Shown: piece after piece, positions 23,914 through 33,305 of the stretch | Layout of the letters: each line of letters begins with the position of its first letter | Position numbering within the stretch: the first letter of the stretch is position 1 | Source: a candidate division TM6 bacterium GW2011_GWF2_32_72 | GTDB taxonomy: Bacteria; Babelota; Babeliae; Babelales; CAIQNR01 | Direction of reading: 5' to 3' | Assembly (NCBI GenBank): GCA_945882015.1 | Contig: CAMCVM010000006.1 | Coordinates: forward strand, 1-45,299 | Length of the DNA stretch: 45,299 bases | Translations under genes and position numbers: made by a program | The notes under the pieces: generated by a model | Database searches by the model: none | What the model was told of the DNA's origin: nothing | What the model saw: the letters and a program-made list of their open reading frames with translations, nothing else

Positions 23914-25395
23914 ATGAACAGATCCTTATCGCTACTGTTTCTATTATGCGGCGCAGGGGCAATGCGTGCAAATGACGTTTCTGGTATTTCATATTTTAAC
24001 GTCAGACCGGTTCAATCGCACCCAATGCAACAAAACCTTTTAGTAGACCAAGCAACTGACACTGGCCGGGTGCTTCGTATGAAAGGCATTCAAGCTACTG
24101 CATTTTTTGGGCAATCAACTGCAGCTGAAGAACTGGGTAAATATTTTGGTATTGGCGGAAAATCTGAAATGACCGTAAAAGAAACTGAAATAGCAGCAGA
24201 TGGCCCTACAGGAGAACTGACTCAAGACATTCTATCACTCAATTTCAACTTAAATACAAATGCTGGCGGGTTTCACTCAACTATTAAATTCCGCCCACAA
24301 CAAACATTTGGCGGTGTAGGGCTTTCTGCAAGAATGCATTTTAGAGACTGTTATTGGTTAATGGTAGAAGCTCCAATTGTGCATGTTAAAAATAATATGC
24401 ACTTAACCGAAACCATTATTAATAATGGCGGCGGGGTTACTGGAGGAGCAGGACTTAACAATTTCACATCGGCAACCACGATGAAAGATGCATTTAAACA
24501 AGCCGGTATGTTGTATGGAAAAATTGATGGCGCGCAAACTGCAACTGGTCTTGCTGATTTAACCATTAAATTTGGGTATGACAATCCATTTTTAAACAGA
24601 AAAGATCTGTTTATGAATATGTTTGTCGGAGTAGTACTGCCAACCGGTAATAAACCAAAAGCGGTTTACATGTTTGAACCAATTTATGGTAACGGCGGAC
24701 ATGCTGCATTTATGATGGGTTCTCACGGAGAAGTTGATTTAGGTAAATTCAAACAAGGTAAATTGTGGTTAAGCTGGAACGCACATACACAATACTTATT
24801 TGAAAACACACAAAAACGTTCTTTTGATTTAAAACATAATGGACCATGGTCACGTTATCTTTCTATGTTTGAAACACAAGCAAAAAGAACTGCTGCAGGC
24901 GTTACTAATGCCACATGGGGTATCAATTTATTAACACAAGATGCAAAAGTAACTCCTGGTTACAGCGGAACATTTGACACTATGATTTCTTACATGGGTT
25001 CAAAATATTACGGCGGTGCTGGATATTCAACCTTTGTTCGTCAAGCAGAAAAAGTTGAACTTGCAAAAGCATGGCAATATACCGAAAGTTGCATTACAGC
25101 TTATGATCAAGCAGGTGATGATATTAATAGATTCAGAACAATTGGAACAACATTTATTGATTTAGAAGAAAACGATCTTGCAACATTATTACCTATTGGT
25201 GAAATTGATATCAATTTAAATTCAGCAGCTCACCCAAGCTCAGTTTCTCATATGGTTCACGCAAATTTTGGCTATCATAACCAAGCAAGAAGCTATCCTT
25301 TTATTGTAGAAAGTGGAGCTTCTTATGAATTTTCTCGCCAAAATACTGCAATGAGCCGCTGGGCAGTCTGGGCTAATGTAAGAATATCGTTCTAA
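23914..25395 (+). CDS. Outer-membrane beta-barrel (porin-like) protein
   Basis: The 493-residue protein has a signal sequence (MNRSLSLLFLLCGAGAMRA) and a beta-rich body with Gly/aromatic alternation, and ends RISF, the C-terminal Phe signature of BAM substrates. It shares a SRWAVW C-terminal element and an NLLTQ segment with the protein at 73-1494. A strong AAAGGAGAAAG site precedes the ATG. The preceding 209-bp gap to hisS is very AT-rich, with only a weak promoter (TTGCAT, 17 bp, CTAAAT, near 23830). It is followed after 36 bp by the coiled-coil gene, so they may form an envelope operon. Confidence 0.72.
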   Translation: MNRSLSLLFLLCGAGAMRANDVSGISYFNVRPVQSHPMQQNLLVDQATDTGRVLRMKGIQATAFFGQSTAAEELGKYFGIGGKSEMTVKETEIAADGPTGELTQDILSLNFNLNTNAGGFHSTIKFRPQQTFGGVGLSARMHFRDCYWLMVEAPIVHVKNNMHLTETIINNGGGVTGGAGLNNFTSATTMKDAFKQAGMLYGKIDGAQTATGLADLTIKFGYDNPFLNRKDLFMNMFVGVVLPTGNKPKAVYMFEPIYGNGGHAAFMMGSHGEVDLGKFKQGKLWLSWNAHTQYLFENTQKRSFDLKHNGPWSRYLSMFETQAKRTAAGVTNATWGINLLTQDAKVTPGYSGTFDTMISYMGSKYYGGAGYSTFVRQAEKVELAKAWQYTESCITAYDQAGDDINRFRTIGTTFIDLEENDLATLLPIGEIDINLNSAAHPSSVSHMVHANFGYHNQARSYPFIVESGASYEFSRQNTAMSRWAVWANVRISF

Positions 25396-25431
25396 AATTA
25401 AAAATTTAGGGACTTAAAAAAGGAGTTTCTT

Positions 25432-26595
25432 ATGAAATCATTATTACAAAAAAGCATGGTACTTGCGTTAAGCGCATTACTTGTATCTGAAACTGCTCAA
25501 GCTGGAGCACCTCAACCTCTTAATCCACGAGCAGTGGGCCAAAGAAAAGATGCAGTGGAAAAAGCACTTGCAGCTTATAACCTTGCTCAACCTGACCTTA
25601 GAGCATTACCACAAATTATAGCTGATGCGCAAAGCATTAGAGATGCATATTCTCAAAAAGAATGGAAAGGCTTGACGGCTGATTTCTATACCAAAACTGG
25701 TGTAAATCTTGAAGCTAATCCTGCTGCAATGGTTAATGCATTAAGAACATTGATTCAAACATTGGGACTTAATGGTAATACAATTGTCGATCAGTTAGCA
25801 AGACAAACTTTGCAAAATGCACAAGATTTTCAAGCAGCATGGCAAGCATTTTTAGCTCTTGGTGGTAATGGTAGTTTATTCCCAAATGCGCAACAACAAG
25901 CTAGCGGACTTTTAGGAATAACAATTGCAGATCTTCAAAGAATAAGATCTAGCAGAGGAGAAGAAGTAAGAGAGTTGCAGAATCTGGTACAACGCATACA
26001 AAATGATCTTACAGGAACTCAATTCGATCGGGATGCTTTAGCAAAAGATCTTAAAATTATGCAGGAAAGACTTGCAACAAGCTTAAGAAAAACTGATAAA
26101 GATAGATCAGATTCAGATCAAGACGTGCAGACTTTAAGAAATCAAATTAAAGATCTACAAAGAAAACTTGACTTGAAAGAAGATGTTTTAAATATTGCAC
26201 GAGACAAAAGAGCTGAAGCAGAACAACAACTTGCACAATTACAACAACAACTTGCCGAAAATCAAAAAACTATTCAGATGAGAACAGGAGAAAGAGATTC
26301 TTTAAAAAGAGATGTTGCTGCGCAAAAAAAACAACTTGATGCTTGCCTTGCAAAAGATTCTTCTGGTCTAAACAAAGCAACGCAAGAACAGATTGCACAA
26401 TTACAACAACAACTTGCTCAAGCACAAACAACAAATGGACAAGTAAATGCCGCAAATGCACAATTACAACAAGAACATACAGAACTCCGTACTGCATTAG
26501 AGGGAACAACTAAGCATATTGCAGAATTAACAGCTCAATTACGAGCACTACAAGATGAAAATACGCAATTGAGAAATGCCAGGCAAGGCAAATAG
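25432..26595 (+). CDS. Exported coiled-coil protein, N-terminal part of a split gene
   Basis: The 387-residue product has a signal peptide (MKSLLQKSMVLALSALLVSETAQA), a helical domain (about residues 25-175) and a long Gln/Leu-rich coiled coil (about 180-385) with repeats of the type AQLQQQLA. It stops at TAG right after a GGCAAGGCAA tandem. One more GGCAA unit would join it in frame with the next open frame as ...ARQGKANSEDD. I read it as the N-terminal half of one protein of about 860 residues. An AAGGAG site precedes the ATG. The coiled coil could span the periplasm or project from the surface, but this is inference. Confidence 0.75.
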   Translation: MKSLLQKSMVLALSALLVSETAQAGAPQPLNPRAVGQRKDAVEKALAAYNLAQPDLRALPQIIADAQSIRDAYSQKEWKGLTADFYTKTGVNLEANPAAMVNALRTLIQTLGLNGNTIVDQLARQTLQNAQDFQAAWQAFLALGGNGSLFPNAQQQASGLLGITIADLQRIRSSRGEEVRELQNLVQRIQNDLTGTQFDRDALAKDLKIMQERLATSLRKTDKDRSDSDQDVQTLRNQIKDLQRKLDLKEDVLNIARDKRAEAEQQLAQLQQQLAENQKTIQMRTGERDSLKRDVAAQKKQLDACLAKDSSGLNKATQEQIAQLQQQLAQAQTTNGQVNAANAQLQQEHTELRTALEGTTKHIAELTAQLRALQDENTQLRNARQGK

Positions 26596-28021
26596 CGAAG
26601 ATGATCAAGGTGCGGCAGCTGCTGCACCGGCTGACCCAAAAAGTGACCTGACTGTTGCAAAAGTTGATGGTCAAGGCAATGTTATTACTCCTGCTGGAGT
26701 TCTAACATTGCGTGATCAAAGCCAGTTGACTTTACCAATAATTGCAAACAATCATGCTCCAGAGGCTCAACAATTGGTAATTGACTTACAATATCTTGTA
26801 CATGCATTACAAAATGCTCCAAAAGGGCAGCCGATTCCTCTTGATCCATCTCGATTTAATTTTAACAAAGAAGCATTTGATGTTTTATTACGAGGTTTAA
26901 ATCTGGATGACCCTACACAACAACTTGCATTGCAAGATAGACAACAGCTTCCAAATTTGCCTATTGTTTTACGTAATACTTTAGCAGTGGATCAAGGTGG
27001 GCATAATATAACACTTTTACTGCAATTTATAGCGACCTTAATGCAAAATCAGGGACCTATAAATCTGATTAATACAGGCACAGCCATTGAAGCTCAAAAT
27101 CAAAGCGGACGAAAAATCATAGTACTTCCTTTAGAAGTTCTTAATGCAATGAGACCGCTTACAGGAGCGCTGCAAAATGAAAAGCCTCTTGCATTAAACG
27201 TTGCTGTGCAAAATGCTTGCGCTGCTTTAGCAGATTTGACTCATAATGCTGTTCTCGCTGTCAACTATCAACCATGTACACACCTTGCACAAGCTGTTCA
27301 AGCAAATCCAATGCTTCCAGTAGCTTTATTTGTTATTCCTATGCCAATTATACAATCTCTTGCTGCTTTACAGCCAGGTCAACAACAAGAAGTTTATCAG
27401 TTTACTCCAGAATTAAGAGCAAGCTTATTAGCACAACTTAATATAAATGCAGTTTTACCAGCAGAACAACAGATAGCACAATTACAAAACCTTGCTAATC
27501 TTGTTAGAAAATATGCAGCAAGCAAACCGCAACAAGAACAACTTACTGCATTATTAGGTAGTGCTGATCGACAAGCTCTTGCTGTAATTCCATCAATAGC
27601 TGGTGGCGCAAACCAAGAAACTAATGAACAACGTCTATGGATAGCAGCTGTTTTTCTTGATGCTTTGGCTGCTCAACTAGCTAAACCGGAAGTTCCGCTC
27701 TCATTCTTTGTAATAAGAAATGCTCAGGGTCTATTTGATTATGGCTATGCTTCTGCCAATAGTAGACCTGCTGCTATTATGTTACAAGAAGGCATTTTTC
27801 ATGCTATAAGTCGAAACCAGATTAGATCATTAACTGATGAACAAGCAAAGCTGTTAGATTCGATAGGTAAGATGCCAAGGCAAGCTCTTGGTCAATCAAC
27901 ATCATCAGCTGGAAAACCTCAACAACCAGCGCCTCAACAAGGACAACCAGGATGGGGAGCTTGGTTTTACAATAATATAGCAACACAAAGACTTTTAACC
28001 GAACTCCTTAGACGGCTTTAA
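26576..28021 (+). CDS. C-terminal part of split coiled-coil gene
   Basis: The 481-residue frame overlaps the preceding gene by 20 bp. It has no ribosome binding site and no signal peptide, although all its neighbours are exported. This supports its being the downstream half of the coiled-coil gene rather than an independent gene. It begins with an Ala/Asp-rich linker and continues as an Ala/Gln/Leu-rich helical protein ending WFYNNIATQRLLTELLRRL. Residues about 40-120 have a hydrophobic pattern that faintly recalls Skp1/POZ domains; this is weak. A strong terminator follows at 28029. If translated alone it would be cytoplasmic. Confidence 0.6.
   Translation: MPGKANSEDDQGAAAAAPADPKSDLTVAKVDGQGNVITPAGVLTLRDQSQLTLPIIANNHAPEAQQLVIDLQYLVHALQNAPKGQPIPLDPSRFNFNKEAFDVLLRGLNLDDPTQQLALQDRQQLPNLPIVLRNTLAVDQGGHNITLLLQFIATLMQNQGPINLINTGTAIEAQNQSGRKIIVLPLEVLNAMRPLTGALQNEKPLALNVAVQNACAALADLTHNAVLAVNYQPCTHLAQAVQANPMLPVALFVIPMPIIQSLAALQPGQQQEVYQFTPELRASLLAQLNINAVLPAEQQIAQLQNLANLVRKYAASKPQQEQLTALLGSADRQALAVIPSIAGGANQETNEQRLWIAAVFLDALAAQLAKPEVPLSFFVIRNAQGLFDYGYASANSRPAAIMLQEGIFHAISRNQIRSLTDEQAKLLDSIGKMPRQALGQSTSSAGKPQQPAPQQGQPGWGAWFYNNIATQRLLTELLRRL
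26582..26591 (+). repeat. GGCAA tandem repeat at a reading-frame break
   Basis: Two GGCAA units lie just before the TAG of the coiled-coil gene. Three units would keep one frame open from 25432 through 28021. The unit is 5 bp long, so any gain or loss of one copy shifts the frame. Confidence 0.65.
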
Positions 28022-28028
28022 AACTAAG

Positions 28029-28077
28029 GCTTAAAATAAAAAGACCCTGGAAATTCCGGGGTCTTTTTATTTTAAGC
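28029..28077. terminator. Strong 22-bp bidirectional terminator
   Basis: Arms 28029-28050 and 28056-28077 pair over 22 positions with a single T/G wobble and a 5-nt loop. The GACCC core is flanked by A and T runs, which suits termination on either strand. It closes the split coiled-coil gene. Confidence 0.9.
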
Positions 28078-28201
28078 TAAAAAATTACGACTTTAAGCTA
28101 CAGATCATATTTCTCTTGATTTTTAACCCCTCTTTTTTATATGCTTAATACTGTGTTAAAACATCTATAATTACTGACAGCCTTATTAAATGGAGGCACT
28201 T

Positions 28202-28852
28202 ATGAAGCAATTGAATAATGTACTACGTTTTTTATTAACAATGCTTGTAGCAATAGGTTGTGTAACTGTTGCTGCTAAAGTTAAACCGGTTCGCGACATG
28301 AAAAGTGTAGACAAGTATGTTTCGCCAGATAATCTTGTAACCGTTATGGCTGCTTATACCCAACCTGATAAACCACCTAAAGATTTACTCCGACAAGTAC
28401 GAGAAGCTGAACGGGCTCTACGTGATATTTGTGAACATAAAGCGCACCGAAAAATTTCTATGGAATGCATTAAAGTAAATCTTTTTAAAGTCTCAACAGT
28501 AGCTGACGAATATAATCTTAAAAAAGATCCAGAAACACTCTTTATTCTTTTGTTTAAAAAGGGAAGATTAGTTACCAAAATCCCTGTTACATTAAACGAA
28601 GCTGATCGTGACTTTATTTACAAAACTATTAAAGAAGGTATTGAAGAACATTTAGGCGAATTTATTGATCAAAAGTTAGATGAGCTTAATGAACTTGAAG
28701 CCGATATTGCCCGGGCGCGCGCTGCTGCTCCGCAATACATTGTTGACCCTTATTATAATTCATTCTGGGATTATGCATATCACGGTTATTATAATTCTTA
28801 TCATAGACCTTATCCTTACGGAGCTGGATTTGGATGGTACTTTGGACGGTAA
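28202..28852 (+). CDS. Exported protein with Tyr-rich C terminus
   Basis: The start at 28202 follows a GGAGG site; the frame runs back to 28190. The 216-residue protein has an uncleaved or cleaved signal helix (LLTMLVAIGCVTVAA, perhaps a lipobox-like AIGC). It continues with a helical/charged domain containing FILLFKKGRLVTKIPV, thioredoxin-like in look but without CxxC. The C terminus is aromatic and His-rich (YHGYYNSYHRPYPYGAG). Tyr/Gly-rich tails of this kind suggest an envelope or aggregating surface protein. Function is unknown. Confidence 0.72.
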   Translation: MKQLNNVLRFLLTMLVAIGCVTVAAKVKPVRDMKSVDKYVSPDNLVTVMAAYTQPDKPPKDLLRQVREAERALRDICEHKAHRKISMECIKVNLFKVSTVADEYNLKKDPETLFILLFKKGRLVTKIPVTLNEADRDFIYKTIKEGIEEHLGEFIDQKLDELNELEADIARARAAAPQYIVDPYYNSFWDYAYHGYYNSYHRPYPYGAGFGWYFGR

Positions 28853-28942
28853 ACAACCTTAAAATTACTACCATTTGCCTATTTTTAAAGATACTCTAAA
28901 CTTAAACTAGAATTTAAACAATCTCGTTAAATGGAGTATTTT

Positions 28943-29296
28943 ATGAAAAAATTATTATTAGTTCTTATTACTTGCTTTGCAATTACACAAAATCTTAAAA
29001 GTGCTTTTTTAGTAGCTGGGTTCCAAGCTTTAAAAGGTAAAGTTTCTGGACGTTTTCCAACACAAGCGCCAAAAAATATTGTAGCTGCTGTAAAAGAAGT
29101 AATTGCAAAAGATAAAGAAGTTTTAGCACAAAAAGCGGCTGAACGCCAAGCTGTTATGGATAGACAAACAGCTATGGAAAATCTTCCAGTTAAACCTTCA
29201 AAAAATAGAATAGCTTTACATCATAACCCTTCTGAAAGATCAACAGCTGCTGTTGTAATGCTTAGAAGATTTGGTGCAAAATATCCACGAAAATAA
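28943..29296 (+). CDS. Small exported basic protein
   Basis: The start at 28943 is preceded by TGGAGT; the frame extends back to 28931. The 117-residue protein has a signal peptide (MKKLLLVLITCFAITQNLKSA) and a Lys/Ala/Arg-rich helical mature part ending in basic residues. No domain is recognised. It is followed after 23 bp by a perfect hairpin shared with the convergent secA. Confidence 0.7.
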   Translation: MKKLLLVLITCFAITQNLKSAFLVAGFQALKGKVSGRFPTQAPKNIVAAVKEVIAKDKEVLAQKAAERQAVMDRQTAMENLPVKPSKNRIALHHNPSERSTAAVVMLRRFGAKYPRK

Positions 29297-29319
29297 AAGT
29301 TAAAAGACTTTTTTTAAAT

Positions 29320-29357
29320 ATAAAAGAGGAATGAAATAATTTTCATTCCTCTTTTAT
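29320..29357. terminator. Perfect 17-bp bidirectional terminator
   Basis: Arms 29320-29336 and 29341-29357 match perfectly with a 4-nt TAAT loop. The GAGGAATG core has A and T runs on both sides, serving the small exported gene and the convergent secA. Confidence 0.88.
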
Positions 29358-29377
29358 GTAAGTTGCTTAAAATTATT

Positions 29378-31909
29378 TTATTGCCCGCAGCACTTTTTAT
29401 ATTTTTTGCCAGAACCACAAGAACAGTCATCATTGCGTCCAACTTTTGATTCATCTCGACGTCGTGGTTCAAGTGGCTCCGCTTGCCCTGCTGATTGGAA
29501 AGCAATTTCTTCAAGCTCCTGCTCTCGTCTTTGTTCAAGTGCTTGCGCATCAAAGTTTTCAAGATTCAAGCGGAATACATGATGCACAATTTCCCAACGG
29601 ATCTGTTGCATCATTTCTTTAAACATGCCAAATGCTTCTTTTTTGTATTCAATTAAAGGATTTTTTTGCCCCCAGCTGCGTAAATTAATACCTTCTTTTA
29701 AATGATCCAGGTTGAGCATATGTTGCTTCCAAGCCTGATCAATTGTTTCTAGCATTAACCATTTTTCTGCTTGAGCCATTTGCTCTTTATTGTGCGCTGT
29801 TCTTAATAATGCATACTGTTCTAAAATAAAGTTAGCGCTATCTTTTTCAAATTCGTTTACATTGGTCACATTAAATTGCTGACTTTTAAAAAATGCTTTA
29901 TCTATATGAGTCATTTTTGACAAAACATCAAAAACCGTTTCAGCAATCTCTGGAGTTACATTAAGTTCATATGCATGAGCAGCAAAAGCATCTTGAACTC
30001 CTGCAAGTATCATATCTCTGACTAACTCAAAAATCTGCTCTGAACCTTCAAGGACATTTCGACGATATTGATAAATAACTTTACGATGTTGATTCATTAC
30101 ATCGTCATATTCAAGCAAATGTTTACGGATTTCGAAATTATGTTTTTCAACTTTTTCTTGAGAATGTTCAATCGTTTTTGAAACAAAAGAAGATTCAATT
30201 GTTTCGTCTTCTGTCATACCCCAACTTTGCATTCTTTCTTTGAGTTGATCACCAGCAAATATACGAATTAATTGATCTTCTAAAGAAATATAAAAACGGG
30301 ATTCGCCAACGTCACCTTGTCGACCTGCACGCCCTCGCAACTGATTATCAATTCGACGACTTTCATGTCGCTCTGTACCTAAAATATAAAGACCGCCAGC
30401 TGTTAATGAATCTGCCGCTAATTTAATATCAGTACCACGACCAGCCATGTTAGTTGCAATGGTAATGTGACCTGGTTGCCCTGCTTTTTCAACAATTTCA
30501 GCTTCTCGTTCATGCTGCTTTGCGTTCAAAACTTCATGCATAATGCCTTCTTGGCGCAAAACAAGACTTAATCGTTCTGAAGTTTCAATAGCAATCGTAC
30601 CAATTAATACTGGCTGTTTTTTTGCATACCGTTCTTTAATGTCTTTCACAATTGCTTTGAATTTTGCTTTTTCGGTCAAAAAGATAATGTCTGGTTTATC
30701 TTGCCGAACCATCGCCTTATTAGTTGGAATAGCTATAACATCTAATTTATAAATATTATGAAACTCTTCTGCTTCTGTCTGAGCAGTACCGGTCATACCA
30801 GCAAGTTTGGTATATAATCTGAAAAAATTTTGTAAGGTAATAGAAGCAAGTGTTTGGCTTTCTCGTTCAACTTGAACACCTTCTTTTGCTTCAAGAGACT
30901 GATGCAATCCATCACTGTAACGTCTACCTGGCAAAATACGGCCAGTAAATTCATCAACAATTAATACTTGATTGTCTTTAACTACGTAATCAACATCCCG
31001 TTTAAAAAGAGCATGTGCTTTAAGCGCTTGAGTAACGTGATGTAAAATATTAATATTTTCAAGTGCATACATATTTTCAATGTTAAAAAATGCTTCTACT
31101 TTGTCGTTTCCTGATTCAGTTAATAAAACAGAGCGCTGTTTTTCATCAACTTCATAATCTTGGTCTTTGTGTAAATTTTTAATTGCATCGCGTGCTTTTG
31201 CATACAGATTACTACCTTCATCTGAGCCACCAGAAATGATTAATGGTGTTCGAGCTTCATCAATTAAAATTGAATCAACTTCGTCAACAATGGCAAAATT
31301 TAAATCGCGCTGCACATAATCTTCAAGACGGAACTTCATATTATCACGTAGATAATCAAACCCTAGTTCATTATTGGTAGCATACACAATGTCTGCTTGA
31401 TACACTTTTTTACGTTCTGCATCATGCATTGAGTTTTGCAAACAAGCAACAGTTAGTCCTAGAAATTCAAAAATAGGAGCCATCCATTGCGCGTCACGAC
31501 GAGCTAAGTAATCGTTAACCGTAACTAAAAAAGCAGTTTTACCTTCTAAGGCATTTAAATACAAAGCCAATGTTGCAGTTAAAGTTTTGCCTTCACCGGT
31601 CTTCATTTCAGCAATTCTACCTTGATGCATCACAATACCACCAATTAACTGTACATCGTAATGGCGTTGTCCTAATTTTCTATATGAAGCTTCTCTGACC
31701 GTTGCAAAAGCTTCTGGTAAAATATCGTCAAGTGTTTTACCTTCGCTTAATTGTTTGCGAAGTTTATTGGTTTGATGTGCAAGATCAGCATCAGAAAGAG
31801 CTTTTATTGAAGATTCAAAACTATTAATTGCTTGAATAAGTGGCTGAATTTTTTTAAGTTCGCGGTCATTACTGGTACCTAATATTTTTGCTATTAAAGA
31901 GGTAATCAT
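29378..31909 (-). CDS. secA: Protein translocase ATPase SecA
   Basis: SecA drives proteins with signal peptides through SecYEG. The 843-residue protein has Walker A MKTGEGKT (102-109), DEVD (209-212), the preprotein-binding region, the second nucleotide-binding fold (NMAGRGTDIKL), helical wing and scaffold domains, and the zinc-binding tail CSCGSGKKYKKCC (C829, C831, C840, C841). Length is near the norm. It would serve the many exported proteins of this window. An AAGGG site precedes the ATG. It lies 91 bp downstream of yfiH on the same strand and may share its transcript. Confidence 0.98.
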   Translation of the reverse strand: MITSLIAKILGTSNDRELKKIQPLIQAINSFESSIKALSDADLAHQTNKLRKQLSEGKTLDDILPEAFATVREASYRKLGQRHYDVQLIGGIVMHQGRIAEMKTGEGKTLTATLALYLNALEGKTAFLVTVNDYLARRDAQWMAPIFEFLGLTVACLQNSMHDAERKKVYQADIVYATNNELGFDYLRDNMKFRLEDYVQRDLNFAIVDEVDSILIDEARTPLIISGGSDEGSNLYAKARDAIKNLHKDQDYEVDEKQRSVLLTESGNDKVEAFFNIENMYALENINILHHVTQALKAHALFKRDVDYVVKDNQVLIVDEFTGRILPGRRYSDGLHQSLEAKEGVQVERESQTLASITLQNFFRLYTKLAGMTGTAQTEAEEFHNIYKLDVIAIPTNKAMVRQDKPDIIFLTEKAKFKAIVKDIKERYAKKQPVLIGTIAIETSERLSLVLRQEGIMHEVLNAKQHEREAEIVEKAGQPGHITIATNMAGRGTDIKLAADSLTAGGLYILGTERHESRRIDNQLRGRAGRQGDVGESRFYISLEDQLIRIFAGDQLKERMQSWGMTEDETIESSFVSKTIEHSQEKVEKHNFEIRKHLLEYDDVMNQHRKVIYQYRRNVLEGSEQIFELVRDMILAGVQDAFAAHAYELNVTPEIAETVFDVLSKMTHIDKAFFKSQQFNVTNVNEFEKDSANFILEQYALLRTAHNKEQMAQAEKWLMLETIDQAWKQHMLNLDHLKEGINLRSWGQKNPLIEYKKEAFGMFKEMMQQIRWEIVHHVFRLNLENFDAQALEQRREQELEEIAFQSAGQAEPLEPRRRDESKVGRNDDCSCGSGKKYKKCCGQ

Positions 31910-32000
31910 CTATTTTATTCCCTTATTCTAAGTAAGTAATAACAAGAACGTTTATACTTTATTTTATTCATTAAAAAGATAGTTTACTCCACACTTACTA

Positions 32001-32708
32001 CTATTTCAACGAAACAGATGTAATATTTCTCAATTGAGTGCCGTTCTGGCCCCGATAAGAGCAATAACCAGGAGTACAGATTGTACAGCGCTGTGCTTGG
32101 AAATTGAATACCTCTGGACTTATTCCCATTGCCTGAAGCGTTAACTGGTTATAATAAGTAACATCAAAATAGATTTTATGGTTTCTCTCTATTAATGACT
32201 TTTGCGCAAACGGATCTTGAGCTAAAGCCAGACTAAATGGTTGCTGAACTTCATAACAGCAGACTAATGCTGATGGTCCAAAAAAAACCTTTATATTTGA
32301 AAGCTCAGATCCAAATTGATCAGACATTGCCATAACTGTTTTTTGAGCAATCTTATTAACAGTTCCTTTCCAGCCAGCATGTGCAATTGCTATAACTTGC
32401 TTTTTTTTATCAATAAAAACTATGGGTAAGCAGTCTGCTGTTAAAACAGCCAAGGCTACCTGTTTGCAATCTGTTACTAAAAAATCTGCCTCTTGGCTGC
32501 GCAACAGTAATTGTGAAAGATCAGTTGATGGTTTTATACAGTACCCATTTGTGCCATGGACCTGATGCATCATAACACATGCCTTAAAACCCAACCGCTC
32601 TTGTAATGTTTTATATGGTTCTTGCATTAATACAGTTTCTGCAGTCACGTCACCCAATGTTTCAGGATCTATAGCGCTTGTTCTGTCGCCCCAAAAAATA
32701 GTTTCCAT
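32001..32708 (-). CDS. pgeF: YfiH/PgeF multicopper-oxidase-like purine nucleoside enzyme
   Basis: The 235-residue protein belongs to PF02578. It shows HQVHGT, the ligand-bearing DCLPIVFID, HAGWKGTVNKIA and a C-terminal CTICTPGYCSYRGQNG with the metal-binding Cys. Members cleave or deaminate purine nucleosides (adenosine phosphorylase/deaminase activity) or edit peptidoglycan precursors in E. coli (PgeF). Either role fits a cell that salvages nucleosides or makes little peptidoglycan. A GAGAG site precedes the ATG. The gene is divergent from the coiled-coil membrane gene at 32778. Confidence 0.9.
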   Translation of the reverse strand: METIFWGDRTSAIDPETLGDVTAETVLMQEPYKTLQERLGFKACVMMHQVHGTNGYCIKPSTDLSQLLLRSQEADFLVTDCKQVALAVLTADCLPIVFIDKKKQVIAIAHAGWKGTVNKIAQKTVMAMSDQFGSELSNIKVFFGPSALVCCYEVQQPFSLALAQDPFAQKSLIERNHKIYFDVTYYNQLTLQAMGISPEVFNFQAQRCTICTPGYCSYRGQNGTQLRNITSVSLK

Positions 32709-32729
32709 AGTTTACTCTCACAAACCTTC

Positions 32730-32757
32730 TTGCTACGATAGAGTATATACTTACATT
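32730..32757 (+). promoter_or_regulatory. Candidate promoter of the 159-residue protein gene
   Basis: TTGCTA (32730-32735) and TACATT (32752-32757) are separated by 16 bp, 20 bp before the ATG at 32778. Confidence 0.35.
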
Positions 32758-32777
32758 CAACAGGGAGTTATTCTACT

Positions 32778-33257
32778 ATGTCATATTATTACTTGTTAGT
32801 TTTTTGTTTTTTATCTGCAGACATTACTATTTACTGCAATAATACAGATAAGACTTCTTTAGCAAAACCTTTTTTATGTGGTGCAGCAACTGCAACAGCT
32901 TTACTGGTAATAGCAATCAAATCTAAGAGAGGATTGCCAAAACTTTCTACGTTATTTCAATTTAATCGCAATAAAGAAGTCTTACATACCCTTGAAAAAG
33001 ACATGCAAACCATAAAACAACAACTTGCTACTATAGAAACTAAGCAACAACAACAAGGCACTACACTGACTGAGCTTGTTAAAAAAACTGGTGACCTTGA
33101 AATGAAAGTAACTGATATTAGAAGAGATACCCACTTTACTGCTCAAGTACTGCAAGCTGCGCTTGAAAATAATAAAGGGATGATGGACAGGCTTCTTGTC
33201 TGGTTTAAAGGGAACAAGCTGATTGGACAAAAAGCTGAACAGAAAAAAATAGAATAA
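32778..33257 (+). CDS. Small membrane protein with coiled coil
   Basis: The 159-residue protein has an N-terminal signal or anchor (residues 3-20), a second membrane helix (33-47) and then a Lys/Gln-rich coiled coil (about 65-125), ending basic. The layout suggests a membrane-tethered oligomer. AGGGAG precedes the ATG. It is closed by a hairpin shared with ftsZ. No family is recognised. Confidence 0.68.
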   Translation: MSYYYLLVFCFLSADITIYCNNTDKTSLAKPFLCGAATATALLVIAIKSKRGLPKLSTLFQFNRNKEVLHTLEKDMQTIKQQLATIETKQQQQGTTLTELVKKTGDLEMKVTDIRRDTHFTAQVLQAALENNKGMMDRLLVWFKGNKLIGQKAEQKKIE

Positions 33258-33291
33258 AAAAGGGACGATTAATTTCGTCCCCTTTTTTATT
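33253..33291. terminator. Bidirectional terminator between coiled-coil gene and ftsZ
   Basis: Left arm 33253-33268 (A run, then GGGACGA) pairs with 33275-33291 (TCGTCCCC, then a T run), with one bulged base and a 6-nt loop. It serves the plus-strand gene and the convergent ftsZ. Confidence 0.8.
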
Positions 33292-33305
33292 ACTTGAGTT
33301 GATCT

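Noticed and set aside
26585-26600. Programmed +1 frameshift at the end of the coiled-coil gene
   Set aside because: No slippery codon of the known kind is present at AAA-TAG; a change in the GGCAA repeat number explains the frame break better.
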